A stretch of 64,000 nucleotides of DNA from Lumnitzera littorea (GCA_024138015.1 JAMXBB010000012.1:18219374-18283373), one strand, 5' to 3'. Counted from the stretch's first letter, positions 36,682-49,004 are shown. Program-made: numbers and translations. Notes: generated by a model from the letters alone, not told the origin.

Positions 36682-37370
36682 CCACACTACTAACTACACT
36701 ATAATTGACAGCATCTTATACAAAAGAGGGGTCAAGTTCTCTCTATTAAGGTGTCTTTGGCTTGAAGAAGGGTTGTACGTCATGGAAGAGTTAGATGTCG
36801 ATATGTCCAATAACCACATCTAATCATAAGCCCTCTATATTTTGCCTCTTTAGCTCAAATACTACTGACCAACCATGAGGTAGGATGCAAAGGAGTCACT
36901 TAGAAGTGTCCACAATGATAAAAGTACACTCTAGTTACACATGCCCCTAACTCCAACCTTTAACCTCTAACGAGCCCATAACCCTTTACCCAATGGGTAC
37001 TGACATCTTCAACGTTCCCAAAGGCACTTGGAGGATGACAATTCATTATAGTAACCATCGCTAAGATAACAAAGAGGAGCATGGAGTCCTTCTTTTGCAA
37101 CAACATCTTCTTTAGGTTTGAGCCTTCACATGCCCTCATAATGGACAATGGGCGATAGCTCAACAACCCCAACTTCGAAGAGTTCTACACCAAGCACCAT
37201 ATCACACCCCACTTCACCTCAACTACGCACCCTTAGTCTAATAGCCAAGTCAAGGCAACCAACAGGATCATCCTCAACAACATCAAGAAGAGGATCAACC
37301 GAGCTTAGGGCAGATGGGTAATGAGATCCTAAACATTCTATAGGGATGCAGGACTACTCATTGCATAACC
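36682..37370 (+). pseudogene. Tat-type integrase, first part, broken
   Basis: Resumes the Tat frame after element M: NYTIIDSILYKRGVKFSLLR, then a broken zinc-finger and core region with YYPTMR- and DAKE-like fragments near 36870, and an ISHPTSPQ-like stretch near 37200 in the neighbouring frame, equivalent to the region before the catalytic Glu. It stops at 37370, where an inverted long LTR is inserted. Confidence 0.65.
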
Positions 37371-40300
37371 TGTTACGTCCCAAAAAGCTAAGGTCGTAAC
37401 AGTCCCTCTATGTGGGCTAACCTAAGATAGAAACTATCCTTACAATTGCTATTCTAAACCTAGTTCGCACTAGGCATACTCAACCGTACCCCTCTGAAGC
37501 ATCCAATTCGATACCTGTTTGATATAAATCTATAGAGTAATCCTTTAAAATAATTTGCTAAAAATAAATTTGTAATTTGATCTTATAAAAAAGTGATAGT
37601 AAATCCCATAGGTACTTGTCATTTCACATATAGACCCAAATATTGAAAATTACTGAGCCTTTTGAGGAGTCCTGTATAGTTTTCCTTAAAAGATAAAAAG
37701 TTAATAATAAAAGTAATAACCAACGATTTCTTGTTGCATCTCACTGCTCATCCCAATTTACTAGTATTTTGGTGTTGGATAGGCACTTGTAATTCATTTG
37801 AAACCTGTAAAACAAACTATAGAAGAACAAGTGACAACTTGCTCATTAAGTAGGATGAAGACAGAAGTATGTATTTAACACATCACAAGCAAGGTTTTTA
37901 ATCAAGTTGGTTAGATGCAATGCATGTATAAGCAAATACCATCGCAAAAAGTTATCCAGTCCGTCGTGAAATTAGATAAATTGCATCCGCTTTAATTCGA
38001 GTTGAGAAGATTGACATTGCATACTTCGCGAATCTAGACCAAACCTGGGCTTGTGCAATAGAGATCACCCTTCTTGCGTAATCTCCTCTCCTATCACTTA
38101 GTTCGATTAAGGGTAAGGAAAGGACCATTTCAGCTATCCTCATTAAAAGGAGTCCGTATTTAGCCCAAGAATCCTAACAGTTATCCCTAGTAGGTTGCGA
38201 TGCATATCAAATTAAATATTAAGCTGAGTTTGAGTTAGTTTATTCTTTGGGTAATCAACTAAGCTTAAACAATTCAAATATAATAAAATTCACAGAACAA
38301 CCATATGCAAATAGAAACCCGATCACAAACGTTGCATACGCATAAACAACTAACTACAATCACAAGCCAATATATACCAAAGCCTCCTAAATATTCTGAA
38401 ATAATATTCCAAAATGCTGTAAAGCATTAATCCCACTTACCTGTACTGAAACTCACTCCGAGAAATCTGGAATGTCAAGGATTCACTCACTCAAAAGTCC
38501 TATATATATACCAAAGCTCATATTCAATTTTCGTAAAATTTACGAAAACATTAAAGTTTTATCTAGTATTTAGTTGAGATATTATTTATACAATTATTCA
38601 GTAGAATTCCATATATATATATATTTATATGCATATACGTTATATATAGACACATATATATTGGAAGTATTTTATTTTATTATATAAGTTAGAGCAATTT
38701 ACTTAATAATATCTAATATGCGCAACTTACTACTACTTATATTATATCGTTTCAATTGTATTGAAACATATTTGCTATTGTTTATATTACCCTTTAATTA
38801 CGAAAAAATCGTCATAGAACGATATTTTCCGTAATATTATAGAAAACATCTGGTTTATTACCTAAAGTAATTCGGTTTTAGTAAGGTTAGTATCATGAAG
38901 TTTATATGTACTCGACTATACGTGCTACATGTTCGTTTAAAAGATTATCTCCAAAGGGTATTTCTAATTCTAATAGATAGATAAAGCTATATAGCAACCA
39001 ATATCGTATTAATATCGTTTTATGTAATGAAAAATATATTTTCACACAATTTTGTAATAAAATATAATAAATCATGTATACTCATATTTTACGGAAGTAA
39101 TGATATTAAATTTGTAAGAATGTAAAATTCAATTTTAATAGTTCTAGTAAATGATTATTACTAGAGATCCATCTATTTTACAAATCGGTGTTAATGATAT
39201 ACAAGTCTTATAGTTATCAATATTTTAAATTTATAATTTGAAAAAAGAACAAAATGGTATAGATAAAATACTCGATTTAGAAAAATAACGAAATAACGAA
39301 CCTTTCTTTTCTATAACTATTAAATATCAATTAAAAAAATACTTATAATTATAGAAACAAAGTTACCTAAAAGTATCGAGTCCTTTTTTCCCTTTTTTCC
39401 TGCTTCATCTTCTTCCTTTTTCTCTTCTCTTTTTCTTTTTTCTCTTTTTTTTTAAATTTTTCTTTCTTTCTTTCCTTTTTTTTGCTCTCCATTTCTCTCT
39501 TTCTCTTCTCCCCTCTCCACTCTTTCTCTCACCCGAAATGAATTGCATGGCTTGAAACCATGTTTTATAGGCACATAATTCATGCATTGACCTCTATTTG
39601 CTTATGAAGGTTTAGTTATCTTATCTTTTTTTTTAAGCTATATTATATATATTATATTTTATTTAATATTTGTTCTATATTTTAGAATATTCCCTTTCTT
39701 TACAGTCAATAAGTCACAATTTTCTTTTCTCACATATTGTTATTTCGGGTAAATTTTAACATAATTATTAGTAAAAATATTAGTAATATATAATATATAG
39801 TTAAGTTATATTAATTATTTGAGACTTATTTATATACATCTTATATGATATTTTACTCACCAATATTAATTATTAAAATCACGTATTGATTCTAAAAGAT
39901 TAATCATAAGCTATGAATACTTCCCACATCTGTGAATACTTCCAATCAATCTAATGAAGAAGAGATATCCGGCTAATTAGGTTTATACTAATTTAATTAC
40001 TTTTACATATTATCTCGTATTATTAGTAATATTATTGTACTCATTATTCTATTATTAAGATCCATATTCTTGTGGTTACTAATAATATTAGTATAAACTA
40101 TTTCACACCTATTGACCTAACTCATAAATATATTTTTCTATAAAAAATATATATTACTAGAAAGCTAGCAAGTTGAAATCATGTAGCATTACGTATTATA
40201 TATTTTTAGACTTTTGAATTAATTTACGAGTATAATTATTATTTACACCAAGTATACTCATAAAAATACGTGTATACTCATATAGTAAATTATACTATAT

Positions 40301-40624
40301 TATCTCATTCTATAGTTTAATTAACTTATCTGCAAGTTTTCATTGGATTCTAAGCTTGATTTTAGGGGTTTCGAGCAATTCTATACTGTATTAAGTAATC
40401 ATAGTTGTAGGAGCAAATTTGGGATTTTGGATAATTATTTTCAAAATCTAATTTCACCAAGTCACTTTAACTAATTTTTTTATCTTAGTCATAAAATTTG
40501 GACTCAATCGGATGACTTTTCCCAAAAGCCCTAAAGCATTGATTGACCTTAATCGTATAAGGACGGAACTTTGTCATAATGCTCAAATGTTCATATCTTG
40601 ATTGCTGATTTATAAGACATTACA
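37371..40624 (-). mobile_element. long solo LTR, Del/Tekay-like, copy 4, inverted
   Basis: 3254 bp. Read on the minus strand it starts TGTAATGTCTTATAAATCAG and ends GGGACGTAACA, aligning with the starts and ends of copies 1-3. It shares the GAGGATAGCTGAAATGGTCC segment with copy 3 (plus-strand 38121-38142 here; 62379-62400 in copy 3). Flanking 5-mers TAACC and CATCC match at 3 of 5. A pyrimidine-rich tract lies at 39385-39530. It splits the Tat integrase. Confidence 0.8.
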
Positions 40625-41030
40625 CATCCATAGGCGAAACTCCATTTCATTTAGCCTTTGGGTCAAAAGCTATCCTCCCCATTCAGTTGGAACTTCCTAA
40701 CATCATAACATGGTCTTTTAATTCCCTTACGAATGAATCCATCCAACAGGCTAACGTAGACACAATAGAAGAGATCCAGGACTTCGTTATAGCTCAAGTG
40801 GCAGCTTATTAGCACAAAGTAGCCAAATACTATGACAAGAAGGTCCAATATAAAAAGTTCAAAGTAAGAGACCTAGTCTACAGAAATTTTTAATTAATCG
40901 GCTTACGAAAAGGATAGGGGAAGCTAGCCCCCCATCTAGAAAGATCTAGTTAAAGTGAGTGAAAACCTGTGGAATTGTGCATAGAAGTTAGAAAGATTAG
41001 ATGGAGAGCTTATCCCGTGCACATGAAACA
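40625..41030 (+). pseudogene. Tat-type integrase C-terminal part, broken
   Basis: In mixed frames: FGVKSYPPHSVGTS-like sequence at 40650-40700, then alanine-, lysine- and tyrosine-rich fragments and KFKVRDLV-like sequence at 40855-40880. This is the end of a Tat integrase. The minus-strand ORF at 40663-40848 is its shadow. Confidence 0.5.
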
Positions 41031-41268
41031 CTAACAACTTATGTATTTACTTTGATTGAATCAATTTAAATATGATTGAATTTTTCAAAATTATTAATGA
41101 AATTTTATTCCCAAAAGTTGTTAAGTGTCTCCTATTATCTTCATTTTTAACTCATCCAACCTATGTTGGGCGACCGAACCTATAAATTATTAAAGTCTTC
41201 AAAAGGAACCCTAATGTGTGTACCTCTTCAAGCATATTTAACCTCAACGATAAGGAGTATCCCCTGTA

Positions 41269-41592
41269 CAACTAAGAAACTCTTATAATGCCCACTAAAA
41301 CACCATCAGCTTGGCCCCCAAAATGACTTAAGCTATTAACAACTAAATAATCCTCCTGAAAAAGCTACTCAGCTCTTCCCTAACCAAAATGACCTAAGCT
41401 ACAAATAGCCAAATGGTCATTATAGAGGAACAACTAAGAAACTCCCATAATGTCCACTAGAACACCACCGGCTTGGCCCCCAAAATGACTTAAGCTACTA
41501 ACAACTAAACAATCCTCCTGAAAAAGCTACTCAGCTCTTCTCTAACCAAAATGACCTAAGCTACAAATAGCCAAATGGTCATTATAGAGGAG
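41269..41592 (+). repeat. 162-bp tandem duplication in the Tat 3' region
   Basis: Copy one is 41269-41430 and copy two 41431-41592, differing at few positions. Within each unit the motif CCAAAATGACYTAAGCTA occurs twice, so the unit itself has a repeated substructure. Such tandem arrays between pol and the 3' LTR are common in Tat-type elements. Confidence 0.85.
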
Positions 41593-41974
41593 CAACCCCA
41601 ACCCTTCCCCAAGAGAAATTGCCGAAGCCACCAATGGCTGAATGTCCTACATAAGAGTAATACTAACTCTTCAACTAAATTCACCAAGTACTATGAATTG
41701 AAAGTAAAGTATAAACTAAGGCAAATACAAAATCAAGCTTTTCATTACAACTTAGAGCATTTACAAAAGCTAATAGTTGGTGTACCAGCCTAAATCAGTA
41801 CAAGAATTCTTCATAACCATTTATTAGGAAAAAGGAAAACAAGCACAAAAAAAAAAAAAAAAACAGAAGAAAAGAAACTATAGCCTATTACTTTGGATCA
41901 ATCAACTACAACAACTTTGAAAAATCTAGCATGCCAATTTGTTTAGAGAACTAATCCACCAAAGTATAGGCTAC

Positions 41975-44483
41975 AAGATCTAGAGCTGAAGTAAAGGGAG
42001 GAGGAGTCCTTTGCTTTAGCCAATAGGAGGGTCACCCTAATCTTGATTCTCTCCTTGAGTGTCTCTGGGAGTAACCCCCTGTAAAGTTGTAGGGATTAAA
42101 GAGGATGCAAGAGTGTCTTAGATGACTGCAACAGCATGAGCGTCTTAAATGGCCTTGACGGTAGGAGTGGTCGTCTCCTTCTTAATCTTGGCTTCCCTTT
42201 CTTCTCTATAGTTTAGGTCATCTAAGAAGTTCAAGAAGCTCAAGTCCAGGCCAAGGTACTGCTGAAGCACCATATCTCAAATCCCCCAACTTGTTTCAGT
42301 GGAGACATCTTTGCATTCATCATTCTACCGCTTGAACTTCATTAATTTCCTTATAACCTTCTCTTCGGTTGATGAATGAATGACATCTCCCTTTTTGAGA
42401 CTAGTGATTGATTCCTTCATCTCACTAGCCTCGTCTTGAAGATCTTTAATCTTCCTTCCAGCCCTACTTTTTTACTATCTAGTTCTAAAGAGAATTTCTT
42501 GGAAGATGAGCGCTCTTCATCCTTCATCATCAGCTCAATGTGAGTCCTGGAGACTAACATATTTAACTCCTAGTTGCATTAGTTAAGCTCCGCCTTAACC
42601 TTTTACTCATCTTCCAACTTTTTGGAGAGCTCGGCTTTAAACTTCCATTCTTCCTCCAGTTGCTACTTCAGTGTGGCAATCTCCTAAGCAGCCCCTTCCT
42701 CAACCTCCTTACACCCTTGCCTCTCCTTCTACAATTCAATCTTCAGTGCTAATCTCTATACTGAAGTACGATGAAGACACCAGTTAGCTTCACATAATTT
42801 TTTATGGTAACATTTGAAAGAAGACTCCGATTCTTGTGATGTTAATTTGTGCTAAATAGCTCATTTCAAAAGAGCTTTACCTCTTTGAAAACTTAGTCAT
42901 GGTGCTCAAGGTACTATAATACCAAATTAATGTACTGCACAAAATTAAACAAACAACGAATAGTTAGAACACAAAGGATTTAAAGTACATCATGAAAGGA
43001 AAATAACTCAAGGAAACCATGACTTACCTGGCAAGCGAAGGTGGTGAATTGCCCCTCCATCTTAGAAACTAACTCACCCTTAGCTAAAGGATCTTCCTTC
43101 TCTATGATAGCCCAATCAGCTGGTTGTAAGACCCTACCATGGCCTTATAATTGAGCTCCGTATGTCATAATGTGACATCATTCACTCAAATCACCCATTG
43201 TAGCTAAAGGATCTTCCCTCTAACTTGCTTAGTGGCAATTTCATTTGTACCCTCGTATGGACAGGTATCTTAAGACTTGTACAAGGCATTTTTGTACAAA
43301 TCTAAGACCAACCCTCCTTTCAGCACTCGTTGAGCTCATCTAGGTTAGTTGGCCCCATCTGTTTGAAAGAAAGGTAAGGATGAGCAAGGGAAAATCGAAG
43401 CATATAGGTTTGGTCAAGTAGCTCTACAGTGGTTTTTAAAAGCTGTGGTGCCTTAACAATCTCCTTCACCTTCTTCTATGGCTATATGCTTGCCTCACCT
43501 ACTTCTAGGGCCTTCCTTTGTCACTAACTATTCTTCTATGCTAGCTTCGAGCCTCTTCCCTCTACCCTCAAAAGGATAAGAGAGCACCACTAACTCTTGC
43601 TCACCAACAATAGGATCCTGTCTCCCTGCTATAGTAAGAGGCTTAGACAGCGGAGCCACAACGGTCTCACCAACTTTGAGGTATTGGTGTTGAGTGGGAT
43701 CTCCTATAGAACTGGCAACTCCCTTTAACTGGTCTCCCCCATGCTTCACTTCGACTTAGGGGCTTTGGCCTTTAGGTTAGTAGCCTTCTTCTCAACCTTC
43801 ATTCTAGACTCTTATCGCCTAAAGAGTTCCAATCCACTAGGTCAAGGCAATTCTTCGGACCTCACTAACTTCTCACCTATAAAGAGAGATGACCTACGTT
43901 AATATAAGTATAAGCAACTTTTAGTACTTACTAACCCCACTATAACCAGCATGGGTAAGGAGAAATCTCCATTCCTCAAATGACAACGGATAAAGAATAG
44001 CTTCTTATGAGCCCACACCAATACAACGAAGGAGTTAATTTACATCAAGTTCGAACCCATACCTCCGAACCACTTCTTCATCATGGACTTCTACATGTCC
44101 AGGAAGAGTTGGGAGATCAACCTGGAAAAGTACCTCTGTATGATCTCCTCGACATTTATTAGTTGATTGTACCTTAAGGCGATGAAGGCATCAATCTTCT
44201 ATGCAGCATCGAAGTTGCTTGGACCACGCTTCTTCAGTGTACCAATTATGACCTATTTAGTCCAACGGGTTTATCAGTTCGCTTGTTGGGGCAACTCTAC
44301 TACAAGGAACTTATCCTTCTAATACTTCGCGTACAAGTCTAAGCCACTAAATAGCTTCTTCCCTTGGTAGTTCTAGATATATGCCCATCCACCAAAACTC
44401 TTCCATAAATAAAAATAATTAAACAATTATGGTGTAACCCACACTACCAAGTATTCATAGAGGGCCCAAAACGACTTTAGGAT
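41975..44483 (-). pseudogene. antisense reading frame of the Tat element, main part
   Basis: Read on the minus strand from 44483 down, with several frame changes, there are long protein-like stretches: ILKSFWALYEYLVVWVTP near 44470-44415, VDLPTLPGHVEVHDEEVVRR and YGFELDVN near 44120-44040, YPLSFEEWRFLLTHAGYS near 43985-43930, and the 73-codon frame 43749-43528. Further on (about 42730-42440) Lys/Glu/Leu-rich sequence looks like a coiled coil (for example EIATLKQQLEEEWKFKAELS-like). The layout (globular N-part, long coiled-coil C-part) resembles the plant 'putative gypsy type transposon' proteins. Tat-lineage elements are known to carry extra frames, some antisense, between pol and the 3' LTR. 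The frame is broken here. The family match is from memory and not tested. Confidence 0.5.
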
Positions 44484-44639
44484 TGTAGACACCTCATTTT
44501 TGCCATTTTCATTTTATTTTAGTTAAGCCAGGTTAAGAAATAAATAAACAAAAAAATAATAAAATAATAATAATAAAACAAAAGTTAAAAGAAAAAAGGA
44601 AAAAAAATGAAAAAATAAAAAAAGAGAGTTCAGCCGAAT

Positions 44640-45010
44640 TGAATCGCATATTGAAGTTGAATTATACTGAGTCAAGTGGAATCATATCGAGTCAAGTCGA
44701 ATCGTATCGAATCGAGTCAAATCAAATCAATCGTATCAAGCCAAACGTATCAAGTCAAATAATATCAAGTCGAGTCAAATCATATCGTATCGAGTCAAGT
44801 CGAATCATGTCTAGTCAAGTCGAATCGTATCGAGTCGAATCGAATCGTATCGTATCAAGTCAAGTTGGATCGTATCATATCATATCAAGTTAAGTAGGAT
44901 CGTATTGTATCAAGATAAGTAGGATCGTATCGAGTCAAGTTTAGTTGAATCGTATCGAGTCAAGCTGTATACAGTCGAGTCATATCAAGTCGAGCCGTAT
45001 CGAGTCGAAT
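44640..45010. repeat. degenerate pentamer tandem array (GAATC/GTATC/GAGTC/AAGTC)
   Basis: About 370 bp made almost wholly of 5-mers ending in TC, most often GAATC, GTATC, GAGTC and AAGTC, in no fixed order. The 84-codon ORF called here is only the translated array. Confidence 0.9.
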
Positions 45011-46249
45011 CGTTTAAGTATTGAATCAGATAACAATGTGTGATTAATTTAATAAATTTTAAGTCATTAAAGGAATGGGCTTTATTAAAATAATTTTGGT
45101 CTAGTCCGATATAAAATGGATTTGTTTTATCTAATTTATATCGGGTTAGAATAGACTTAGGATTTATTATGTAGACTATTAGGTTAAATCAAATTGAACT
45201 GAATCGAGCCTAGTAAATAGAAAGCCCAAATAGGGTTTCTAGAAACTAGGTTGAATCTTCATCGTATCTCTTGTATCTTTCATTTGTTGATATCAAATCC
45301 ATAATTAAAAGATATGAAAGATTTAATAACAAGATATTATAAATGGGAATTTATCAATGAAGTTTAGGACGGGTTTTTTTAGAATCCCTACATTCGATAA
45401 AACACGATAGCCTCCCATCATTCAATCACTGACCACCAATAAATTCACTCACCAAAGTCTAACTCTACGTACGATGTCCCTGACTCCAACACCGAAACAC
45501 TCCAACAATTACCGTCAACAATGTGTTGATAGCCTCTGATTGAAGACATGCCACAAATTCAACCAAATAGAATTCATAAACTCTACATATCGTGACTAAT
45601 AAGCTCCACACATCTTGACCGACGGCAGCAACAACAAGCTAAAATTCCAGCCACGTATGTTCACTTATCTATGCCACAGCCAACACCTAACAACCCCAAC
45701 AATTCATTGATCCCTTAACTGCAATAAAAATCCAACAAATTGGTCGTACGCCACTTCACACTCACACATCCAAGCCCCAACCCACTGACGCAATCCAAAC
45801 ACCTACACTCCATGCCAATAATTACACAATCCACATGATAGCACTCCACAAAGACACACCGCATGTCTAGCAAATTGGCGGTCCACTCATACAACAATTT
45901 CACGTCTTGATCACACGATCACATATACGACATAGGCAAACTCACGACGATCAACACAAACACAAGTTGTATATGCACAATCACTTGATTTCATACCAAA
46001 TCCACCGCACACGATCACAGCGAACCATTGACACACACAATCATGCACAACTCGATGCATAGGTAAAAATTATTATTTATTTATTTTATTAGTTAGTTTA
46101 ATTATTTTTACTAATTTATTTTTTTTAAATGCAAGTTTTTTATTATTATTTTTTTCATATTGCGTGTTTTTTTTAGGTAATCTTAGTTTTTAATAAAATT
46201 CAGTTAAATTGCATTTTTTAGTAAAATCATGTTTTTTTTTTTTAAATAA

Positions 46250-46505
46250 GTGTATCAAGATACGTATCTAGATCGTATCAAGATACGTATCGGTTAAAAT
46301 TTAGAAAAAATACGTATCAAGATACATTTCTTGCAATTGAGATTTTAAAAAGATATGTATCTTAACGTATCTTGCGGTTGAGATCTAGAAAAGATACGTA
46401 TCTAGATCATATCTTAAACATATCTTGTGGTTTGAGATTTTAAAAAAAGATACGTATATATATCGTATCTTAAGTAGATCTTGCATATAAGATTTAGAAA
46501 AGATA
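46250..46505. repeat. cluster of palindromic AGATACGTATCT repeats
   Basis: At least six blocks of AGATACGTATCT or a close variant occur, several followed by AGATC and a spacer GTTGAGATTTAGAAA. The larger unit is about 75-80 bp (blocks near 46256, 46307, 46340, 46393, 46448 and 46500). Each core is self-complementary. Confidence 0.8.
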
Positions 46506-47210
46506 TCTTCTGACAAGTAATGTTTTTTAAAAATAATAAAAATCCTAATCAGAGTTTTTTTAAAAAGGATTTAATTAGTTAGGGTTTTCTCAAAATGATG
46601 AAAATTAGATCTTAGGTTTTTTTTTTTAAAATAAATAAATAGTTAAATAAACATAAATCTAACTTGATTTTTAAAATAAAAATTCATCCACTAAATATTT
46701 TATAAAAAAGAGAATTACAGCCGGTTTAATCTCGATTAGCAAATATGTAGGCACCTTCGAGGCAACCGTATAAAAAATAAAAATAAAAAATATTTTTTCT
46801 TTTTCTTGAAATTCGTAATAAAAAAATAATAAAAAATCATTTTAGTTATCTTTCATATATTTATATATTTTTTAGTATTTTAGAATATTATAAAAATAAG
46901 GTCGATCAATTTTTCTTTAGCTTTTATATGGTGACTTAGTCTTAATAAGTTAGTCCTCAAACCTGGTTTTTCCTAGTTTAATTTTCTAAAAATCATTTTA
47001 TTAGAAAATCCACGGATTAGTAACCAAATTAGGGTTTTCCCACCCGAAAACCTTAATTTCAATTTTTTACTAGTTAAACTGGTTGGCGACTTCAATTTTT
47101 AAAATTTTTTTTTGAGAAAAATATTTTCTTAGTTTAATATCGAGTAATTTATATTAAGCGAGTTGGGCTTAATATAAGTTAAATTAAGAAAACTGAAATT
47201 AAGTTCAACA

Positions 47211-47657
47211 AGGATCCTCTACCCATTGGGAGGAATCTAGGCGGGACAACACCTGTGATAATCAAAGAGTTCCCTTTCGAACTCAATGAGGAGGTAGTTC
47301 AAAAGGGAGGCACATCCTAAACTTCAAACATTTCTCATAGATTGCAAAGTATCTCCCCACTAGTAAGAGATAGGAATTGCCTTATGACCACCTCTAAACC
47401 ATAACCGACCTATTTCAAGCCAAGGTTAACTTGCTCCACTCAAGGCCAACTTGCCCTAATCAAGGCCGACCTGATACCAGAAGGCTAAGAAAGGAAAGAA
47501 AGACAACTCAACAACAACCTTATTGGCTGCCGAGTAAGCCAATGACCAAATAGTCAAGGTCTTAAGTCCAAAAACCAACTTGACATGGCATGAAGGATCT
47601 AGTGTCGACCAACCCTAGAGATCAACAATTATAGGCCAACCGCACAAGCAACTCGAC
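47211..47657 (-). pseudogene. antisense Tat frame, N-terminal part, and end of the Tat element
   Basis: On the minus strand 47340-47211 reads SLLNYLLIEFERELFDYHRC and RILVEL-like sequence in adjacent frames, the start of the protein that continues at 44483 after the solo LTR. From 47400 to 47657 I see only diverged sequence with CAAGGCCAACTTGCCC-like short repeats. Confidence 0.4.
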
Positions 47658-48122
47658 TAATGATAAGCTCTAAATTAGTTATATTTTATTTAGTGATTTT
47701 TCCTTAAACTTTGAGTTTATTTTTCGCTAATTATACTTAATTGAGTAAAATTTTGTTTCTAGGTTTTGAAATGATCTATGCGATAATTGAGTAAAATTTT
47801 GTTTGTAGGTTTTAAAATGATCTACGCAAGAAAGCAAGAAGATAGAAATAAGTTTCACTCAAATCAAAACTAAAATGAGCAAGTTATGAAGGTTTGAAGA
47901 TTGATATAACTGAAAACATGGCTATATCGTTTCTAGGCAAATTTAGAGACAATTTTCAAGTATCATAGCTAGTAATATGACCATGTCCTCAATCATATCA
48001 TTCCTAATTTTTTTAAAAAAAAAAAAAAAGAAGAGAAAACATGAATGATAGTCAAGTACACGACCATATCCCCGGTCATGTCCTTTACACGGATTTTATT
48101 TTGACGTTTCCTATATAAGGCC
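47658..48122 (+). repeat. LTR-like fragment, cut by element P
   Basis: It starts TGATAAGCTCTAAATTAG, a common plant gypsy LTR start, and is AT-rich. A 52-bp segment around TTGAGTAAAATTTTGTTT is tandemly repeated (copies at about 47732 and 47784). It ends where the LTR of element P begins at 48123. I cannot assign the family. Confidence 0.35.
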
Positions 48123-48995
48123 TGATAAGAATCAGATATCGGACCATTAGACCCTTAACCTAAGCCCAAACTTGAGGCCTTAAGGTACTGACCAAACGAA
48201 TTCTCCTACTCTAAACATCTCCTACTAAAGCTACTCTGATCCTCGCTGTCATCAATTCCTTATGCTAAGCCAAGTAACTACATATCTCTCAGTAGTGGAG
48301 TGCTTACTTGACTTATGCTCTGCTGACGATCCAATTCCTCAAGCACTTGCTCGACTATGACTAAGCTGACCTCAAGCTTGGCAATATTGGTATCGAGAAG
48401 TCAAGAGCTCTAGCACACATCCACAACCACTTCTTCTCAGACAAACCCAAGTCCGTTCGATACCCCCATCCTAACTATACCATTTGTCTGTTTTTGCCAG
48501 AAGCATCTACAATGATTTGTTGCTACGTCTTCAAGACCAATGTAAAGGATTCCACTACACTAATCCACTAATTGCTTTGATTTTTCATTTATACCCTTCG
48601 TTATTTCCTATACATTACTTCTTTCCAACATTACCCTTTTATTCTTTTCCATTTTAGGTAGGTTGTCCTAGTTTTTCGAGTATAAATACCTACTGTATAT
48701 GTAGCTACATTAATCATCTTATCTTAGAATACTGAATATACTCTTTGTGAACATTGCTCTTGTTAACTTGTTTACTTACTTTACTCTTATCCTAATCCTT
48801 AAGTAAGGTTAGGTGACAAGTACCCTCACCGAACCAATCTCATGGGTTATTTCGGAAGTTCCCTAGTACGTCATATCCTTATAGCTGTTCGAGGGTTTGC
48901 TTGTTTAATTTTCTTGTTTTCATGCAATTCCCATTTCGTTCTTCAAGCTTGGACCTACCTCGATATGTTCGCCTTTGTCAACTCTTAACGCAACA
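48123..48995 (+). repeat. 5' LTR of element P
   Basis: 873 bp, TGATAAGAATCAG to GCAACA. A TATA box (TATAAATACC) lies at 48681-48690, and a region matching the M and R LTRs runs throughout. Confidence 0.88.
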
Positions 48996-49004
48996 TATCA
49001 TCTT

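Larger units (their letters stand above)
44484..47210 (+). mobile_element. 2.7-kb solo LTR, repeat-rich, in the antisense frame
   Basis: It begins TGTAGACACCTCATTTTTGC and ends GTTCAACA, with perfect 5-bp duplications AGGAT at 44479-44483 and 47211-47215. The antisense Tat frame continues across it (VLSRLDSSQWVED-like N-part before, ILKSFWALYEY after), so it is an insertion. Inside are a pentamer array (44640-45010), a segment around 45390-46060 without repeats, and palindromic ATACGTAT repeats (46250-46505). TGGCGACTTC near 47083 resembles the primer site of Ogre-type elements, so the real LTR could be shorter with some internal sequence kept. Strand assumes that reading. The parent element is unidentified. 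Confidence 0.75.
20147..47657 (+). mobile_element. Tat-type Ty3/gypsy retrotransposon, interrupted by nested insertions
   Basis: The parts read in order on the plus strand: 5' LTR (20147-20708), tRNA-Arg-like primer site, gag, protease, reverse transcriptase, RNase H, integrase, and a long 3' region with an antisense frame. The coding parts resume exactly after each insertion, which proves the nesting. The tRNA-Arg primer site, a second RNase H domain after the first, and extra sequence downstream of integrase are traits of the Tat lineage. All frames carry stops and shifts. I could not find a matching 3' LTR; the right edge is set where a different AT-rich LTR-like sequence starts at about 47658. 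The left edge (TGTTGATATG) is approximate. Confidence 0.75.

Noticed and set aside
39405..39587. 60-codon Lys/Arg/Glu-rich ORF
   Set aside because: It is the antisense of a pyrimidine-rich tract in long LTR copy 4.
44639..44893. 84-codon plus-strand ORF rich in Ser, Arg, Ile and Glu
   Set aside because: It is the pentamer array in translation.
46250..46505. CRISPR-like array
   Set aside because: The repeats are short palindromes with variable, related spacers inside a plant LTR; spacing and context do not fit CRISPR.
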